Shown one piece after another: positions 1 to 13,299 of a DNA stretch of 64,000 nucleotides. The translations under genes were made by a program, and so were the position numbers. The DNA comes from Pegea sp. RAD2-039. Taxonomy: Eukaryota; Chordata; Thaliacea; Salpida; Salpidae. Numbering within the stretch: the first letter of the stretch is position 1; every line of letters begins with the position of its first letter. A model generated the notes under the pieces. The model searched no databases. It was not told the origin of the DNA and was given only the letters and a program-made list of their open reading frames with translations. Location: positions 2,170,001 to 2,234,000 of the forward strand of contig JAQGEQ010000363.1 in NCBI GenBank assembly GCA_034620365.1. Reading direction: 5' to 3'.

Positions 1-2476
1 CTGTAAGACTCGAACTTTTTCAAGTAAATGATTTTTTTCATTTCTTACTTTTTTTAATTGGTGTTTTTTATTTAATAAATAACAACTAATTATGAATTTC
101 AGTTTGGAATTATGTAGATTTTTTTATTTATCTTGAAAAGCATATTAAATAGAAAATATAATCAAAATTATCTTTAATTCAAAAGAAGACTGTTTGACAC
201 AAAAAACTAAAAAAAAAATAGAATTCACCAATCTTTTATAAAATCAAAGAAACATTCGACTAAAATTAAAAGTCAAATATTAAAAAGAAGTTATTTAGTT
301 GGATTTTTGATTTTTTGAATGAAGCTTCTGTGATTATATTTTATAATAAAGTTTAGCTTTCCGCAGTATAAGCATTGAAATATTTATTAATTCTTTATAG
401 TTTAAATGAAAATTAATTTTTACCTATAAAGACGATTAGCTTATAAATGTATTGTAAAAATCAAAAGTTAACATTACTCCAGGAAAGCTTTATACACAAG
501 CTTTAAAATTTCTTGGTCTAAACTAGATTTTGTTTAATATTTTCTTTTAACTTGTAAAATTATAAACAAAATATTGAAAAATACTATAATTTTATTGTAG
601 ATTCATCATTTCGACTCTTATTTCCAGGAATTACTCAACAACTTTATTAGAACGTTGTTTGCAAATTAAAAGTAAAAATTAACTAAATGCTGGTCACTAA
701 ATAATTACTAATTGTTTATCAAATATTGTTGACTGTTTAAATGAAGTAATCGTAAAGTTGATATAAATACCGTCTGCATGAGTTTTAACAAAAAACAATT
801 TAAGAGAATTTAACAGATATTAGAACATTATTCCTAACAAACTCAAAAATCTTTCCAACTTATATGCCAACCATACAGTTGATGTTGAGGTTGAATACGA
901 CTTACTTGCTAACAGTGAGTTTTAATGATGAAAGAACTAATTAATTGAAAGTGCACAAAAACAATTTATTGAAAAAGTAGGTTATTTCAAGACATAACAA
1001 AAAGGTAAGCTATAAACTTTTAATTTGCTTGTAAAAGCGTGGTCCAAAAAATTGTCACTTTTTAGTGTTTTAGTAAAGCGCTCATTCTAATCACTAGTCA
1101 AAGAGCTTTTTAAGATTTGAAGTCAGAAGATACAGTTTTTTATATCGTTTTATCATTTTGGACGAGCTTAAACTAATTTATCTTATTCTTGTTCCTCTTA
1201 TATTGTATTCCTCTTTTTTTACTTTACTTTTTTTGTATTTCAGCTATTTTCAAGTAGTTCAAGATTTTTTGATAAAAATTTTGTTTGTTATAATATTTTA
1301 ATAAGCTGAATAACTTTTAATGAACCTAGACATTAAGTTACTTAGCATATGAATAAGTGCTTCTCAATAATTTAAAGCTAGCGATCCATTTTTATTAGAC
1401 CTTTCTGAATCGAAAAACGTGCGACTGAAGTTGTAAAAAAAGCAATAAAAATGGAAAGAAAGCTTTTCTGCTTCTAATTTAAAGTTATAGCTAAGTTTGA
1501 TTTTACATTTTTTTACCGAGCTAAGAGCTCTTATTTCATCAAGAAAGTATATTAAACTTGTTTATCATAAACAACAAAATTTTCTAAAAGCTGTAGTGGA
1601 AACTATAGTTCTTAAATCTTAAAAAATTAATAATTATGATTTTATAATTATTTTTTAATTTTAGATAACACTTATAGAAAAATATATAACAGTTTTAGTT
1701 TCTAAAGATGTTTTATCTATTATTATTTTTGATAAACATTTGCTGAACCCTCATGAATAAAAGCTCATAATAGCACACACAGATTTTTAACAAATTCAAA
1801 CTCATGGGAATCTAATAAAAATTGGTATTGCCTTCTGCCAAATTATTAAATAATTTTGAATGGTTGAAGCAGCTTATGTGACAATCAATTTTAATTTTGT
1901 ATAAATATATTTTTACCTTAAATTTATGATTTTTTCTGATTGCAACAATTTTAATGTAGTAGACTTATTGCTTCAAAATACTTTAGAAAATGTTGATATA
2001 AGTCTATTACATTTCTGTTGATATATATACTGATTAATAAAGAAGAGTTATTATTAAGATTGGTTTGGTTTTTAAAGATAATATATATTTTAATAATATA
2101 TATTTTGTTAGTTCAATGAAATGATTAAATATATAATATAATATTTGAAATTGTATCACTATTTTATAAAATTTATTTTGTTGTTATTTATATTGTTATA
2201 AGTTTTGTTAAAATAAACTTATTTTTTAAATGGTGCTTAGTTCTCAAAGTCACAAAATTTGATATTTGATTAATAAAAGATGAAAATTAATTAAATAGAT
2301 TGCTGATAGCAAAAGAAAATTATATTTTTCATGATATTCTCTATTTGTTATTTTAATTAGATTGTAACTTGGTAAATGTTTTATTTTTTGTTTAGTTTTT
2401 ATTTTTCTTTTAATTCTCTTATTAAAATAACATAAAATTAGTTCAACTTCTAATACAATTAACAAAACCACTATAG
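1..2476. other. AT-rich intergenic DNA, no gene seen
   Basis: I see no exon-like open segment with family resemblance on either strand. The stretch is A/T-rich with short homopolymer runs and a small palindromic AT block near 2075-2110. A short open frame on the minus strand (2250-2471) is rich in Ile, Leu and Lys, as expected of AT-rich noncoding DNA, and is not called. Confidence 0.6.
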
Positions 2477-2490
2477 GTTCTTTTTGCTAG
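2477..2490 (+). promoter_or_regulatory. Candidate spliced-leader acceptor before EXOSC2
   Basis: A pyrimidine-rich tract ending in TTTTTGCTAG finishes 5 nt before the EXOSC2 ATG at 2496. An AG this close to a start codon is typical of genes whose 5' end is supplied by trans-splicing, which is known in tunicates. An ordinary cis intron in the 5' UTR would look the same. Confidence 0.35.
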
Positions 2491-2495
2491 CAAAA

Positions 2496-5452
2496 ATGCC
2501 TTCAAAAATTGAAATGAAATTGCCTGCTAGAAGACAGAAAAATGCTCATGTCGGAATGAGAAATATAATGCTGATAACTCCTGGAGATGTCATCACTGAA
2601 GACACAGACTATATGAAGGGTCATGGTGAGTATGTTCAATTAAATATTGTTAATTGATGCTTATGTATTTATTAAATATAAATAAAACTTATTTTATTTA
2701 TTCTTATGAACTCTGTTTTAGTTTAAAGCCCATTATACTAAAAAATATGATAAACCAAAATTATCTAATTTTTATAATTAATGGTTTTGATTAAATCGGT
2801 ACATTCTACACTCAATTATATTTTTTAATATAAGTTAGTTGATGAGTTAATTCAGAAAAATTGATTCATTTAAAGACTCATAATTTATCTGCTGGGTACA
2901 TTTGATTTCTATCAATATTTGATTAGGATTATACTAGTATAAACTCTAAAATGGTATCAAGTCAATATGAATACTTATTCTTGATTATATCATAAATTTT
3001 TCAATGTATTTTCTTTAGAATGAATCAATTCTTTAAACATTATTAATCCTAATATCTGGCTTCAGATATATATTGTTGGAATAATTATATATTTTGCTGA
3101 ATTTTTTGATAATTCTATTTCATTAACTTAAATTTACTGAAAATCATTTATTTTGAGTAATTTTGTATAATTTTTTAAAAAGTTCATTTATTTTATAAAG
3201 TTTTAACTAAGACTTGAAAAATATTCTTCTCTAATTATATAATAATTCATTTTTTAAATCACAAAAAATACATATTTATAATTCAATTAACTTTTATAAA
3301 CAAATATCAGTCAATATAAGATTACCAAAAGGACTTTTTTAAAGGAACATATGGAACAAACGATGAAGATGACAAGAGAGTTATTTCTTCAGTTGCTGGT
3401 GTTGTTGAAAGAATAAACAAACTGATCTGTGTTCGGCCATTAAAGACAAGATACCACGGAGAAGTTGGAGATGTTATAGTTGGAAGAATTAAAGAAATTC
3501 AACAGAAGAAATGGAAAGTAAATCAACTTTTTCTTCTTATTATTTCATCTGAGTATCAGAGTAGGTTTTGATATAACTTAGTACTAATTTGACTCAATTT
3601 TTTTTAACTATTTTTCAAATTTATGTACTTTACGCAATTACTTACTTATTTTAATTTAAATTTCTTATAATAAAAAAAATGGATGGAATCAAATTATTAT
3701 AAAGTCTTAGAAATAATTTTCTCAGATATTTGTTTTTGTGAAAATGATATTTAAAAGGTTACATCATCGTCTGTGAACTAACCTATTATTATGACTGAAA
3801 CTAGTTACTTGCTGATGTAATCAATCTTCAAATTCTGTTTGAAGGTTGAAACTAATTCTCGTTTGGATTCATCTCTTCATCTATCATCTGTAAATCTTCG
3901 TGGAGGAGAATTGAGAAGAAGATCAGCTGCTGATGAGTTTGCGATGAGAGATTATTTAAAGGAAGGTGACTTGATAAGTGCAGAAGTGCAACAAGTAAAA
4001 CACAAGTTGATTTTTTTGAAATAATTATTCAATTACAATACTCAAGTTGCAGCTAAAATAACTCTTCTTGTAATTTTATCTTATATTTGTTGATTTGATT
4101 CAGTTTACAGTTCCAAGTATACTCATGTATACAATGAAGTAACCACTGGTTTATTTTCAGCTCTTAAGTTACAAATCAGATAATTTTTTTAATCTAATTT
4201 CTTCTCTTGTAGTCACATGCTGATGGGTCTCTATCTCTTCATACGCGGAGTCTTCGTTATGGTAAATTAGGTCAGGGATGCTGTGTGATTGTGTCTCCTT
4301 CGTTAATTAAACGAAGAAAGAATCATATGCATAACTTAGAGTGTGGGGTTTCAATTATACTTGGTAACAATGGTTTTGTTTGGGTTTCCCCTCTCGTAAA
4401 AACCTCTACCACAGATACAGGTAGTTTTCTGTTTATATTTTTATATTAATCTAATTTTAAGAATTTTTTTTCTATCGAATCTGAAGTTTAGTTTGTTATC
4501 AGTTTTTTTAGTTTAAATTTGATTGGTATTAAATAATCTTATTTTAGAAGTGGTTGGTTGTGTTGTAAATACGAGTTTCTATTTCGTTGAATATTGATAC
4601 TTTAATTAGTTACTTTCTTGTTTAGATTATATTTATAAATTTGACCTTTTAGGTATAATAATAAATATTTGTGTAGAATTTGTTATATACTCAAACGTTT
4701 ATTTTAAAGTAATTTATTTTTAGAAGTAGTAAATAAATTGTAAAAATTTTTAAACTTTTAATTTTTGCGATAACTAGAATTATTTGATTTTTTATATAAG
4801 CCACAGAAGAAAAATAAAATAATCAAACTCCAAGTACTATAAGATCAAATAAAACTTTATTTTAATCGCATTAAATTTGGAAGCGTAGATCTTTCAAGTT
4901 CTCATTCTTTGATATGTGGATAAAAAAATTAGATTAAATTAATCGTCCAATTCTTAGTATCTAACAAAGGTTTAAAAAAATCTTAACTTAAGAAGTTTGA
5001 AAAATGTCAACAACAAATAAAAGAAATGTTAAAAAAATTTTATATATCACAATTATAATTCTAAATCATAATCTTAGGTGATGGTGGGTTTGATGTCGAT
5101 TATGAAGCAGTCTCAGTAGATGAACGTTCAGTAATTTGTCGTGTACGAAACTGTGTTCTAGCTTTAGCTAAACATTCAGTTATGCTCTACGACACAAGCA
5201 TTCAATATGCATTTGATGCTTCAACAGAATTCGAGGTTTCTACTCTATAATACAAAAATATCGCTTTTTAAGCTTTGTGAAATATAAGAAATTTTCTTAT
5301 AGGTTAATTATTTTGTTCTAAATCGATTATTTGCTAAAACCTCAGCATTTGCATCACTTTTTCAGCTTAAAGATCTATTAAGTGATGAAGTGAAATCAAC
5401 GGTAGTCGACAGGACACTAATTCATCTAGATCGTTTACGAAGCGAAGAATAA
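2496..5452 (+). CDS. EXOSC2: Exosome complex subunit Rrp4 / EXOSC2
   Basis: This is the cap subunit of the RNA exosome, which binds RNA at the entry pore and acts in 3'-to-5' RNA processing and decay in nucleus and cytoplasm. Six exons join in one frame: 2496-2625, 3345-3517, 3845-3994, 4213-4420, 5078-5235 and 5366-5452, giving 301 aa (human about 293). The N-terminal part carries the conserved PGD and TDT motifs and MKGHG. An S1-type RNA-binding region follows, including the RPLKTRY and GEVGD blocks, then NSRLDS and GGELRRRS. The C-terminal KH-like part has the family GNNG motif (ILGNNGFVWV) and a conserved MLYDTSI block. All five introns are GT-AG (130-719 nt). The start is the first ATG after a possible trans-splice acceptor. 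Identification is secure from family knowledge. Confidence 0.96.
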
Positions 5453-5677
5453 ATCAGCAGAAATCTTTCTGATGAAGATTTGAATCAGATGATTTGGTGG
5501 TGCATCTTAGATTTCAATGTGTGGCGATTTTTAAATCAAAAATATTTTCTAAAAGCTCACGACTTTCATTTACTTTTCACTTGAGCAGATTTCTCTAGTG
5601 TAAATTTCAAGACATCTTTAAAGAGTGAACGATTGATCCCATCATTTATTATTTAGCTTTAGTATCAACAAACAACT

Positions 5678-5683
5678 AATAAA
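5678..5683 (+). terminator. Poly(A) signal, EXOSC2
   Basis: AATAAA lies about 225 nt after the EXOSC2 stop and is the first clear signal on that strand. Confidence 0.45.
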
Positions 5684-5699
5684 TTAATAGGTTAGATCA

Positions 5700-6678
5700 C
5701 TAATCAGATACAATTTATTAATTTATGTTTCTTTATAACTCAGACATTACAAATTAAAAAAAAATATTTCTCAGATAAGCTTCAATTGAAAGTTTTAATT
5801 GACCTGTTTCAATCACAACATAAAAATAGTTCAAACTTCAACAACAAATTAAAATTAGATAAATACTTGTAAGAAATTCAATGATTACAATCTAGTGCAA
5901 CAATATTTTTATATAATCACAAAGTTACCAGCAACCTTATATATGATAAAACGATTCATTAAATTGAGCTGAAATATTAGTTGGTCATCAATTTTTATCA
6001 ATAGTCTTCTTTGTAATAGCAAATTTAATGATCTTTAACCAATTATAAAGATGGAAATTTAATTGGATTTTAGATTTCTTGTTATAAAATACTTAATTTA
6101 ATTCGAATATTTCTGATGGTTACCCAGTTAGATATTTAGTTCTGCTGTCTGTTCCAACAATCTTTTGATTGAGGCTTTAAGATGAGAAAGTATTTTCGCG
6201 AGGTATTAAGACGAAATGATAATCTTTTTCAGCATGATTGGTAAAAACTGATTAAATGGGTGGTAATTAGAAACATTTCTTTTAAAACCTGCGCTTTGAT
6301 AACAATTCTAAGATTATTTTTTATAAATCAGAGAACCGGATACTACCAAACATTAAACTAAATCATTTCCTATCAATTCTTACAGATAATTTATCACAAA
6401 GTATTATAGAAGGTAATTGTCACCGAAAGCAGTTTCTATGTAAGCCAGAAAAATAGTTTGGTTCAAAGTTTAAATAGATTAACATTTTTCAAGTTTAAAT
6501 TGGCTTTTTTGAAACGTTTTACAAGCTAAAGATGTTTTGTTGACAGCTCATTACATTTCAGCATTTGTAATCTATATTGAGGTATTTGTAAGGCGTCTAG
6601 ATCAACATTTTTTAATTCTTTTTAAGGTATTAAAACATTTTGCAAATTTCAAACAAGGATAATTATTCATACACAATA
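5700..6678. other. Spacer between EXOSC2 and the ZP gene
   Basis: About 1 kb of AT-rich DNA between two genes on the same strand. I see no further gene and no clear TATA box. It should contain the promoter of the downstream ZP-domain gene. Confidence 0.5.
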
Positions 6679-9600
6679 ATGCTGGCAACCTACAAGACTT
6701 GGTTCTTGTTGATGATAATGACTTCAACTAAGATGTCTGCTGGTAACATTCCTTAACAATTATTGCATACTATATTTAAGATAAAATATTTTCATTACTT
6801 TTATATCATATTAAAAAGCAATTTTGAGGTTTATAAAAATGCAATTTTAATACAGATTTCGCCTCCTAATTTTAAATAGTTGAACAGATAGAAACTCTCT
6901 TCTAGTTTTATTTATATCTGATGATTGATAATATTTATTAGATTTATTTTATAATCTTAATCCTTAAAGGAGTTTGAAATATATTAAATTTTAGATTTTA
7001 TTTGAAATTTTTTTAAACACAGCTGACAGTAATATTTTGGAATTGGGAAGTAATTTTCAAATTCAGTGTGGTTCTTCTATTCACTTCTCGTGAGTATTTT
7101 CATTACACAACATAAATAAATCTCAAAATTTGACTCCACAAAAATTCAAAGTTAATTATGAAATCAAAAATTGTTGATAATTTATTTATAAGTATTAACT
7201 TACTACCAGCTCTTCATAATAAATAAACTGAAAAACAATTTGCCACTTTTAGGGTCAGCTTTTCTTATTTGAATAAAATTGGATATGAAAACACTTCATC
7301 TGATCAGCTAATTCTAAAATCAGGCTCTTCAATTGATTGTGAAGCAACTAAGGACTCAACTGAATTTGTATTTCATCTTGAAGGATCGGATGTTTACGAT
7401 TGTGCAAAGACTTATAATGTAAGAAAATTAATTTTTGAATCTTGAAAATTTAAAGATAAACATAACTAATAATGGTAGCTACATGTGTTCTTATACAGTA
7501 GGCTTTACTTTTATTAACTTGTATTACTTTGTCATCATTTAATTTAGATATCTTTTAGGTTTAAGTAGTTACAAATGCTTATTATTATATTTTTTCTCAT
7601 AAGATACGATAACAGAATGTTTGAAAAATTCTCTAAATATCAAACCGTAGGACTAACCAATAAATTGAGAAATATGTTCATACTAATTACTACGCAAACA
7701 AAAAATCGTTTTACATCATTGAATACAAATTAGTTTGTTGTTTTTGAGAAAAAAAATTAAATACAAAGTGATTAGATTACATTTTTATTAGAAGAAACTC
7801 AATAATAATTTGCAAGAAACAGTATTTGTCAGTGTAAAAGCATTGGATCTAATTAATTTACATAAAATATCTTGGGATAAACGTGATATAACAACCTTGA
7901 TATCTTAATCTGCTGAAGAAAAAGAATTATCTGAAGTGGTTTAAAAGCGCTGGGTTTGAATATTTGGATTAGTTACAAAATATGCTAAATTTAAATTTCT
8001 TTAAAAATTCATTCAACTGAAAAATCCACTTTTTCTAAAGAAACTTTATGGCAATTTATCTATATAGTACATAAGATATCTAATATTGATATTTGAAAAA
8101 TACTTTAAGCTGGAAGATTAAATATTACTGAAAATATTATTTTTGTATATAGGCTCTTCTTTGTGAAATCTTATAAACTTTAATTTAATAACTGAAAAGT
8201 TTTTATCCCAGTAATTAGACAATTTTTATTGAATCAAATTTTATTATTTTATTTTTGTGATAAAGAATACATTCATCTTCAAATCAATGTCAAAAAATTG
8301 TTACAAAAGATTTTTGTTTGATATAAATTCATTCAAAAAAAATTAGGTTTCACCCTATATCATTATAAAAGCATTTTAATTGTATAAAAAGATGTAAAAT
8401 ATTCAAATTTTGCAATAAATTTTGGAAGTAAATGTATTTTTGAAGTTACATTAATTACAGCTTTTGTAATTACTAAAATAACGCCTTTAACAATACACCA
8501 AAATTAATACTAATATTTATTTCTTCATTATAAACAGCTTATGTATGATTTCATTCGTTTAAAAAGTCTTGTAAATTCTGTCATGACATCTTTATGATAC
8601 AATTACAAATTTTTTATTTATCACTTTTCTTAAAACTTTCTTTTTTATGTTTTCAGGATTAATCGATTATTGAAAACAAAAAGTATTTTGATATCAATAA
8701 GTTTTGTAAAATATTCGAAATTCTCTGATCTATTTTAAATCACATTAGACAGATATTTAGTAATCGTTTTAAAATTGTTTCAAAGCACTATTATTCTTTT
8801 TTAGTTTTCAAATGGAAATCTGAACCTTTTTTACATGGCTCAGATGTTTATCACTTCATCAGCTGTAATTTCAAGATCCAAGTTTGCTCAATACCACTTT
8901 TCTTGCGCTTTTACGAAAGAGCAAATTCTCACATTCAACTCTAATTTTGAAACCATGAACAAGTAAATAGATATTTCGATTTGCTATAATTTATAATTGC
9001 TTCATAGCATCGTTCATCTTTATAATTTATAGTCTTTAATTAACAGATCAAATTAAAGAAATAATTTTTTAAGTGATAAACTTCATTTTGCTCATACAGT
9101 GATAGTTTGAAAATAGAAGCACAATCAAAACTTAGTAGTGGAACAGTGATTGGGTTGGCGACCAAAACTGATCAAACACTCTTAATAGACTCAGCTGAAC
9201 GTACATTTGGTGTTGGTAGCAACATCTTCATCGCAACTGATTTATTCATAACTGATCATTCAGACATTGTTGTTCAGGTTAGTTAAAATTACTTAACATG
9301 TCACATGATATAATTGTTTTTTTTTCAAACTTGAATTTGCTAAATGAATTTTAAAATATTTATATGGAAACTCTTTTCTGTGAAAAAGCTCCAAAAATTA
9401 TTTAAAATTAAGAATTGAACCATCAATCAAATAACTAAATTGGTAATAAAAACTAATATTTGCACAAGATTATTTTCCAATTTAAGATTTCAGCAAACTT
9501 TTTCAAATTCTGTTATTTAAGTTACCACTAGTTGATCAATAACTATCAAAAACAATTTATTTATTTAGCAAAAAATATATTTTTCATAATTTAGTCAAAA

Positions 9601-12600
9601 AAATTATTTGCTTAAATTTCAAAAAGTTCTAGTTTTAAAACTATTCAAGCATGACTTGAAACTCACATAAGATAAATACTTATTGACAGATTACTGAGTG
9701 CGTGGCTAATTTGGATTCTGTAGAAATTGTCTTGATAGAAGACGGGTAAGATTATATTGAATTATCAAAAATATTTGTAAAAAATATTTTAAGCAAAAAA
9801 TAGATAATAGATAAAATACTTTGAACAAATATTACTCAGAGAGAGTAACAAGCTATTTTTTAGTGTTTTAATTACCTACATTAGCTACAAATTCATGAAA
9901 ACCTGTTTTTTTAAACGTGAGCTAATTAATAATAGTATTAAGAAAGAAGAATGTGAATTATTTCATGTAAGTATATTTGTCAAACAGCAAGGTCTTTAGG
10001 ACTCTTCCAAGCTTGTTTCGACAATTTAGTTTTGACTTACCGAACCAAGTTTTCTAAGATTCCATCTTAATTGATGACAAACGGTTTTTCCATCATATCT
10101 ATCAGTTTCAAAGTCTTAGTGTATATGAGCCTAAAGTCAATCAAAACATTCATATGTTAGCAACTTCAACGATTTCTTAGTTTATCACTAATTAAAGAGT
10201 TTGTATGAGATTAGAAACATTTTGAATAAAGTTTAAAAACTTAATTTCTTGCAAATGATCTTTTTCTTTTTCTTCTAAATATTCTCATCTTATCAAAAGT
10301 GTTTACAGTATAACCCTAAATTTTAAAGATTTCAGAAACTTCTTTGTATGATTGTACATTCAGAATGCAAAGATCTTAATCCATTGAATCGCCTATTTGC
10401 TTACCCAACGTCAATAATGTTAGATGCAAAAGTAGTTTAACAGATGAATCCACGATATGTATAAGGCAAAGTTAAACGAAGCAAAACTGGACTTAGAAAC
10501 GATTAGTTGCTCTTAGAACATGCTGCCAATGTCTATCATACAAAGGTATTATAATGAGCCGGTCAACTCTGACCAGACTGTCCACTACTCAAGTTTAATC
10601 GATATAAGTTGACAAGCGTTGAACTTTCATTACATTTAAGGAGTCTTATGTTGTTACTAAACTTAAGTTATTTTTTAAATATTTTGTTCCTTTTTCTTTT
10701 TGATGGATTAATAAATTTTAAAGACTTTCTTTTATCATAATGATTTAGTAAAACAATGATGACAAGCCATAGATAATTACATTTTCAAAGCTTTCGAGGA
10801 TTTAACTTTCTGGATCAACTAGAGAAAGTTATAAAATGTATTTTATAAGTCAATAAAGAGATATTATATAGACTATTTAAAAACTGTTGATATCATTTGT
10901 AGCTGTTTGATAATATCAATAATCAGTGGCTTGTATCAGTGCAATCATAATATGTGATTTATATACTAGTAAGTTTATTTTAACTGAAAATATTTCACTA
11001 GATGTAGCCAATTGGCTGATGTTGTAGAAATCATAAAGAATTATGAGGGTTCAACTGCTGGTTTTCTACTAAAAGCTTTTCTTTGGGATGATTCCAGTGA
11101 TTCTGATCTTAGTTTCAGCGTTGAATGTTCCGTCAGATTATGTTCAAACTCTAAAATACAAAATCAATGCAAAGAGGTAGGAGAGACTTACTTTCTATGA
11201 TTTACAGCTAAATGGTCACTTATAAAGAAAAATATTTCTCAGTGAGTGTTGTTTACTCTCCACGTTTAAATTACACCTCCAAGACTTCTTACAACGCAAC
11301 TGATTTTTACAATAAGTTTAATTATGAATATTATCAGAAAGATTGCTCTGGTGGAAGAAGACGAAGATCATTAAATGAAGATAAGGAGGAACTTTTTAAA
11401 GTACCAATTGGTCCGTTTACTGTTTACAAGACGTTTAGACGCAGTTGTGATTTGGTAACTAAATTTATTTTTTTGATTTTGTAAATATAAAGCCAGCCAT
11501 TCCTTGATTTCTTTTCCCAATATTAGTTATGTTGTAGTACATGTTAGCAAAGTAATCAGAACCATCTCATCTCTTTTATTTGTCTAATAAGTTTTTATAT
11601 ATCTAAGCAAAATCTATTTTATATTTAAGTAAGAAAAGTAAGAAATAAAGTTTTGAAATAAAGTAGATCAAGCTTATAAAAAGTTTTATTTAAAAAATCG
11701 ATTTTAAAATTGAAATTTGACAAAAACCTCCATCAACCAATTGACAATTTGAAGAAATAAATATAAATTTTAATTGTACCTATTAAAAAAGTTCTCACAA
11801 AGTCATCAAAGCAAATTACTGAACTATATTCTTATGTTTATTTTGTAAAGTACCCAAACATATAAAAATGAAAACTAGTTTTTCAAACATTCGGCCGAAA
11901 AACATATTTACAACAACAAACTTCACTGTTTTTATTTTAATTATATAATTGAAAAAAAATTATTTTAAAGGACAGAAACGGTTGCTCACATAACTGCTAT
12001 CTTGATAATGAAGGAAATGCAATTTGTACCTGCCCAGATAGCAACTATATTTTGGATGTAGATAACAAGACGTGCTTGTATGATATTCAAGGTAAAAATA
12101 ATTCTTGAAATATTACAACTTTAACTTTTATCATAACAATTTTTTAACGTCTTTCTTTACAAAGACAACATAAAATATTTTATGAATAACTTAAATACAA
12201 AGCTTAAACTTAAGAAGATTTAGCAAAACAACTATTTGGGATGGTTTCTTAAAAAATAAAAGTTTATTGTGAAAAAAATTGTTGAGTGAAAAAATCCATT
12301 GTTCAAAACAGTAACTATGCTAATAAACGATCAAAATTACTTCTTAAAAGTTTAACAAATAAATTTAATTAACTGTTGGTATTGTCATTGTGTTTTGTTC
12401 GCATATTTCCTCAACATTTCACTGTGTTTTGCTTTGTTTTTTTAACACCATGACTCAAAACACATTCCAAATGGCTGTTAACGTCCAAAGCACACCTTTG
12501 TTATTGTTGACATTTTATAAGAAATAGTTACTATTAAAATATTTTTGTCAGAAGTTTTCTAAGTGTTTCCAATCAAAAATTATAATTAAATATTCTCATC

Positions 12601-13198
12601 ATGAGTTCTTTGTAAATCTTACTATATTGTATTTAGTATAAGCTGACTTGAGAAGTAATTGTGCAACTTGTTTAGTTTTAATTGAAAATACTTGCTTTAG
12701 TTTAATTTTAAGTAAACAGTAACGCAGATTATCTCCTGGTAGACAAATTCTTTTGAAAATGAATAGAAACCGCTGAAGCGTAAATATCGAAATGAAAGTG
12801 AATGTTGAAATAGAGTAATTTAGTCTGTGGTTTGGTAACTGGACTAAAGATTTATAATTTCAGTAAAATTTCTTAAAATTTTGAAAGTTCAACAAAAAAA
12901 TTAACATTTTTACATCATTTGTGTTTTCAAAAGATTTTAAATAAACTTATTTTTATAAAATTGTATCATAACTTCTTAATCCATAAGTTAAGCGATCATG
13001 ACATACTCCTTATGAAGTTTTATCTTTGAGACTCGATCTGTTTTTATAGCCGACCGTAAAGAGGTAGAGACAATCAAGATTCTACTTCTTTCCGTGGTTG
13101 TGGTATCATCAATCATTATTCTAATCTTCTTTGTTGGTGTTTTACTGCGAAAGAAACAAAAAGAAAAGCTCTTTGAGGTGGATCAAAGTAGTCTCTGA
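6679..13198 (+). CDS. ZP-domain, EGF-like, single-pass membrane protein
   Basis: Exons: 6679-6742, 7023-7089, 7253-7418, 8805-8962, 9100-9277, 9690-9745, 11002-11176, about 11243-11454, 11971-12091 and 13050-13198, about 445 aa. Exon 1 encodes a signal peptide with the hydrophobic core WFLLMIM and likely cleavage after SA. Exons 2-5 give a ZP-N-like region. Exons 6-7 carry ZP-C hallmarks: TECVA, then DGC, then VECSVRLC. Exon 8 has a basic GGRRRRS run, a good furin-type site where ZP polymers are normally released. Exon 9 is a six-cysteine EGF-like module (CSHNC, ICTCP, KTC). Exon 10 gives a transmembrane helix, the basic stop-transfer RKKQKEK and a short tail. ZP modules polymerise into extracellular matrices. 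The oddity is the exon 7-8 join: frames do not match with GT-AG. A GC-AG intron from 11169 to 11242 restores the frame; a 1-nt sequence error is the alternative. Confidence 0.85.
11169..11242 (+). other. Problem intron in the ZP gene (GC-AG or frameshift)
   Basis: The natural donor GTAGGA after GAG at 11176 is in phase 0. Both phase-0 entries downstream (after AG at 11207 or 11242) meet a stop at once. Downstream coding needs phase 1 for the acceptor at 11242 (or the weaker AG at 11227). A donor T|GCAAAG at 11168/11169 with the acceptor ending TTTCTCAG at 11242 gives a 74-nt GC-AG intron and an open frame, but removes a conserved-looking cysteine. A missing or extra base in the sequence would explain it equally well. 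Confidence 0.4.
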
Positions 13199-13290
13199 AT
13201 ATTAAGATGGGAACGAAGATGCGTGCTACCTTCTTGGAGTTATTCGTTAAAAATTTATGCAGTTATTATTATAACTTTAATTTTTATATA

Positions 13291-13296
13291 AATAAA
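13291..13296 (+). terminator. Poly(A) signal, ZP gene
   Basis: AATAAA lies about 93 nt after the TGA stop of the ZP-domain gene, at a normal spacing. Confidence 0.6.
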
Positions 13297-13299
13297 ATT

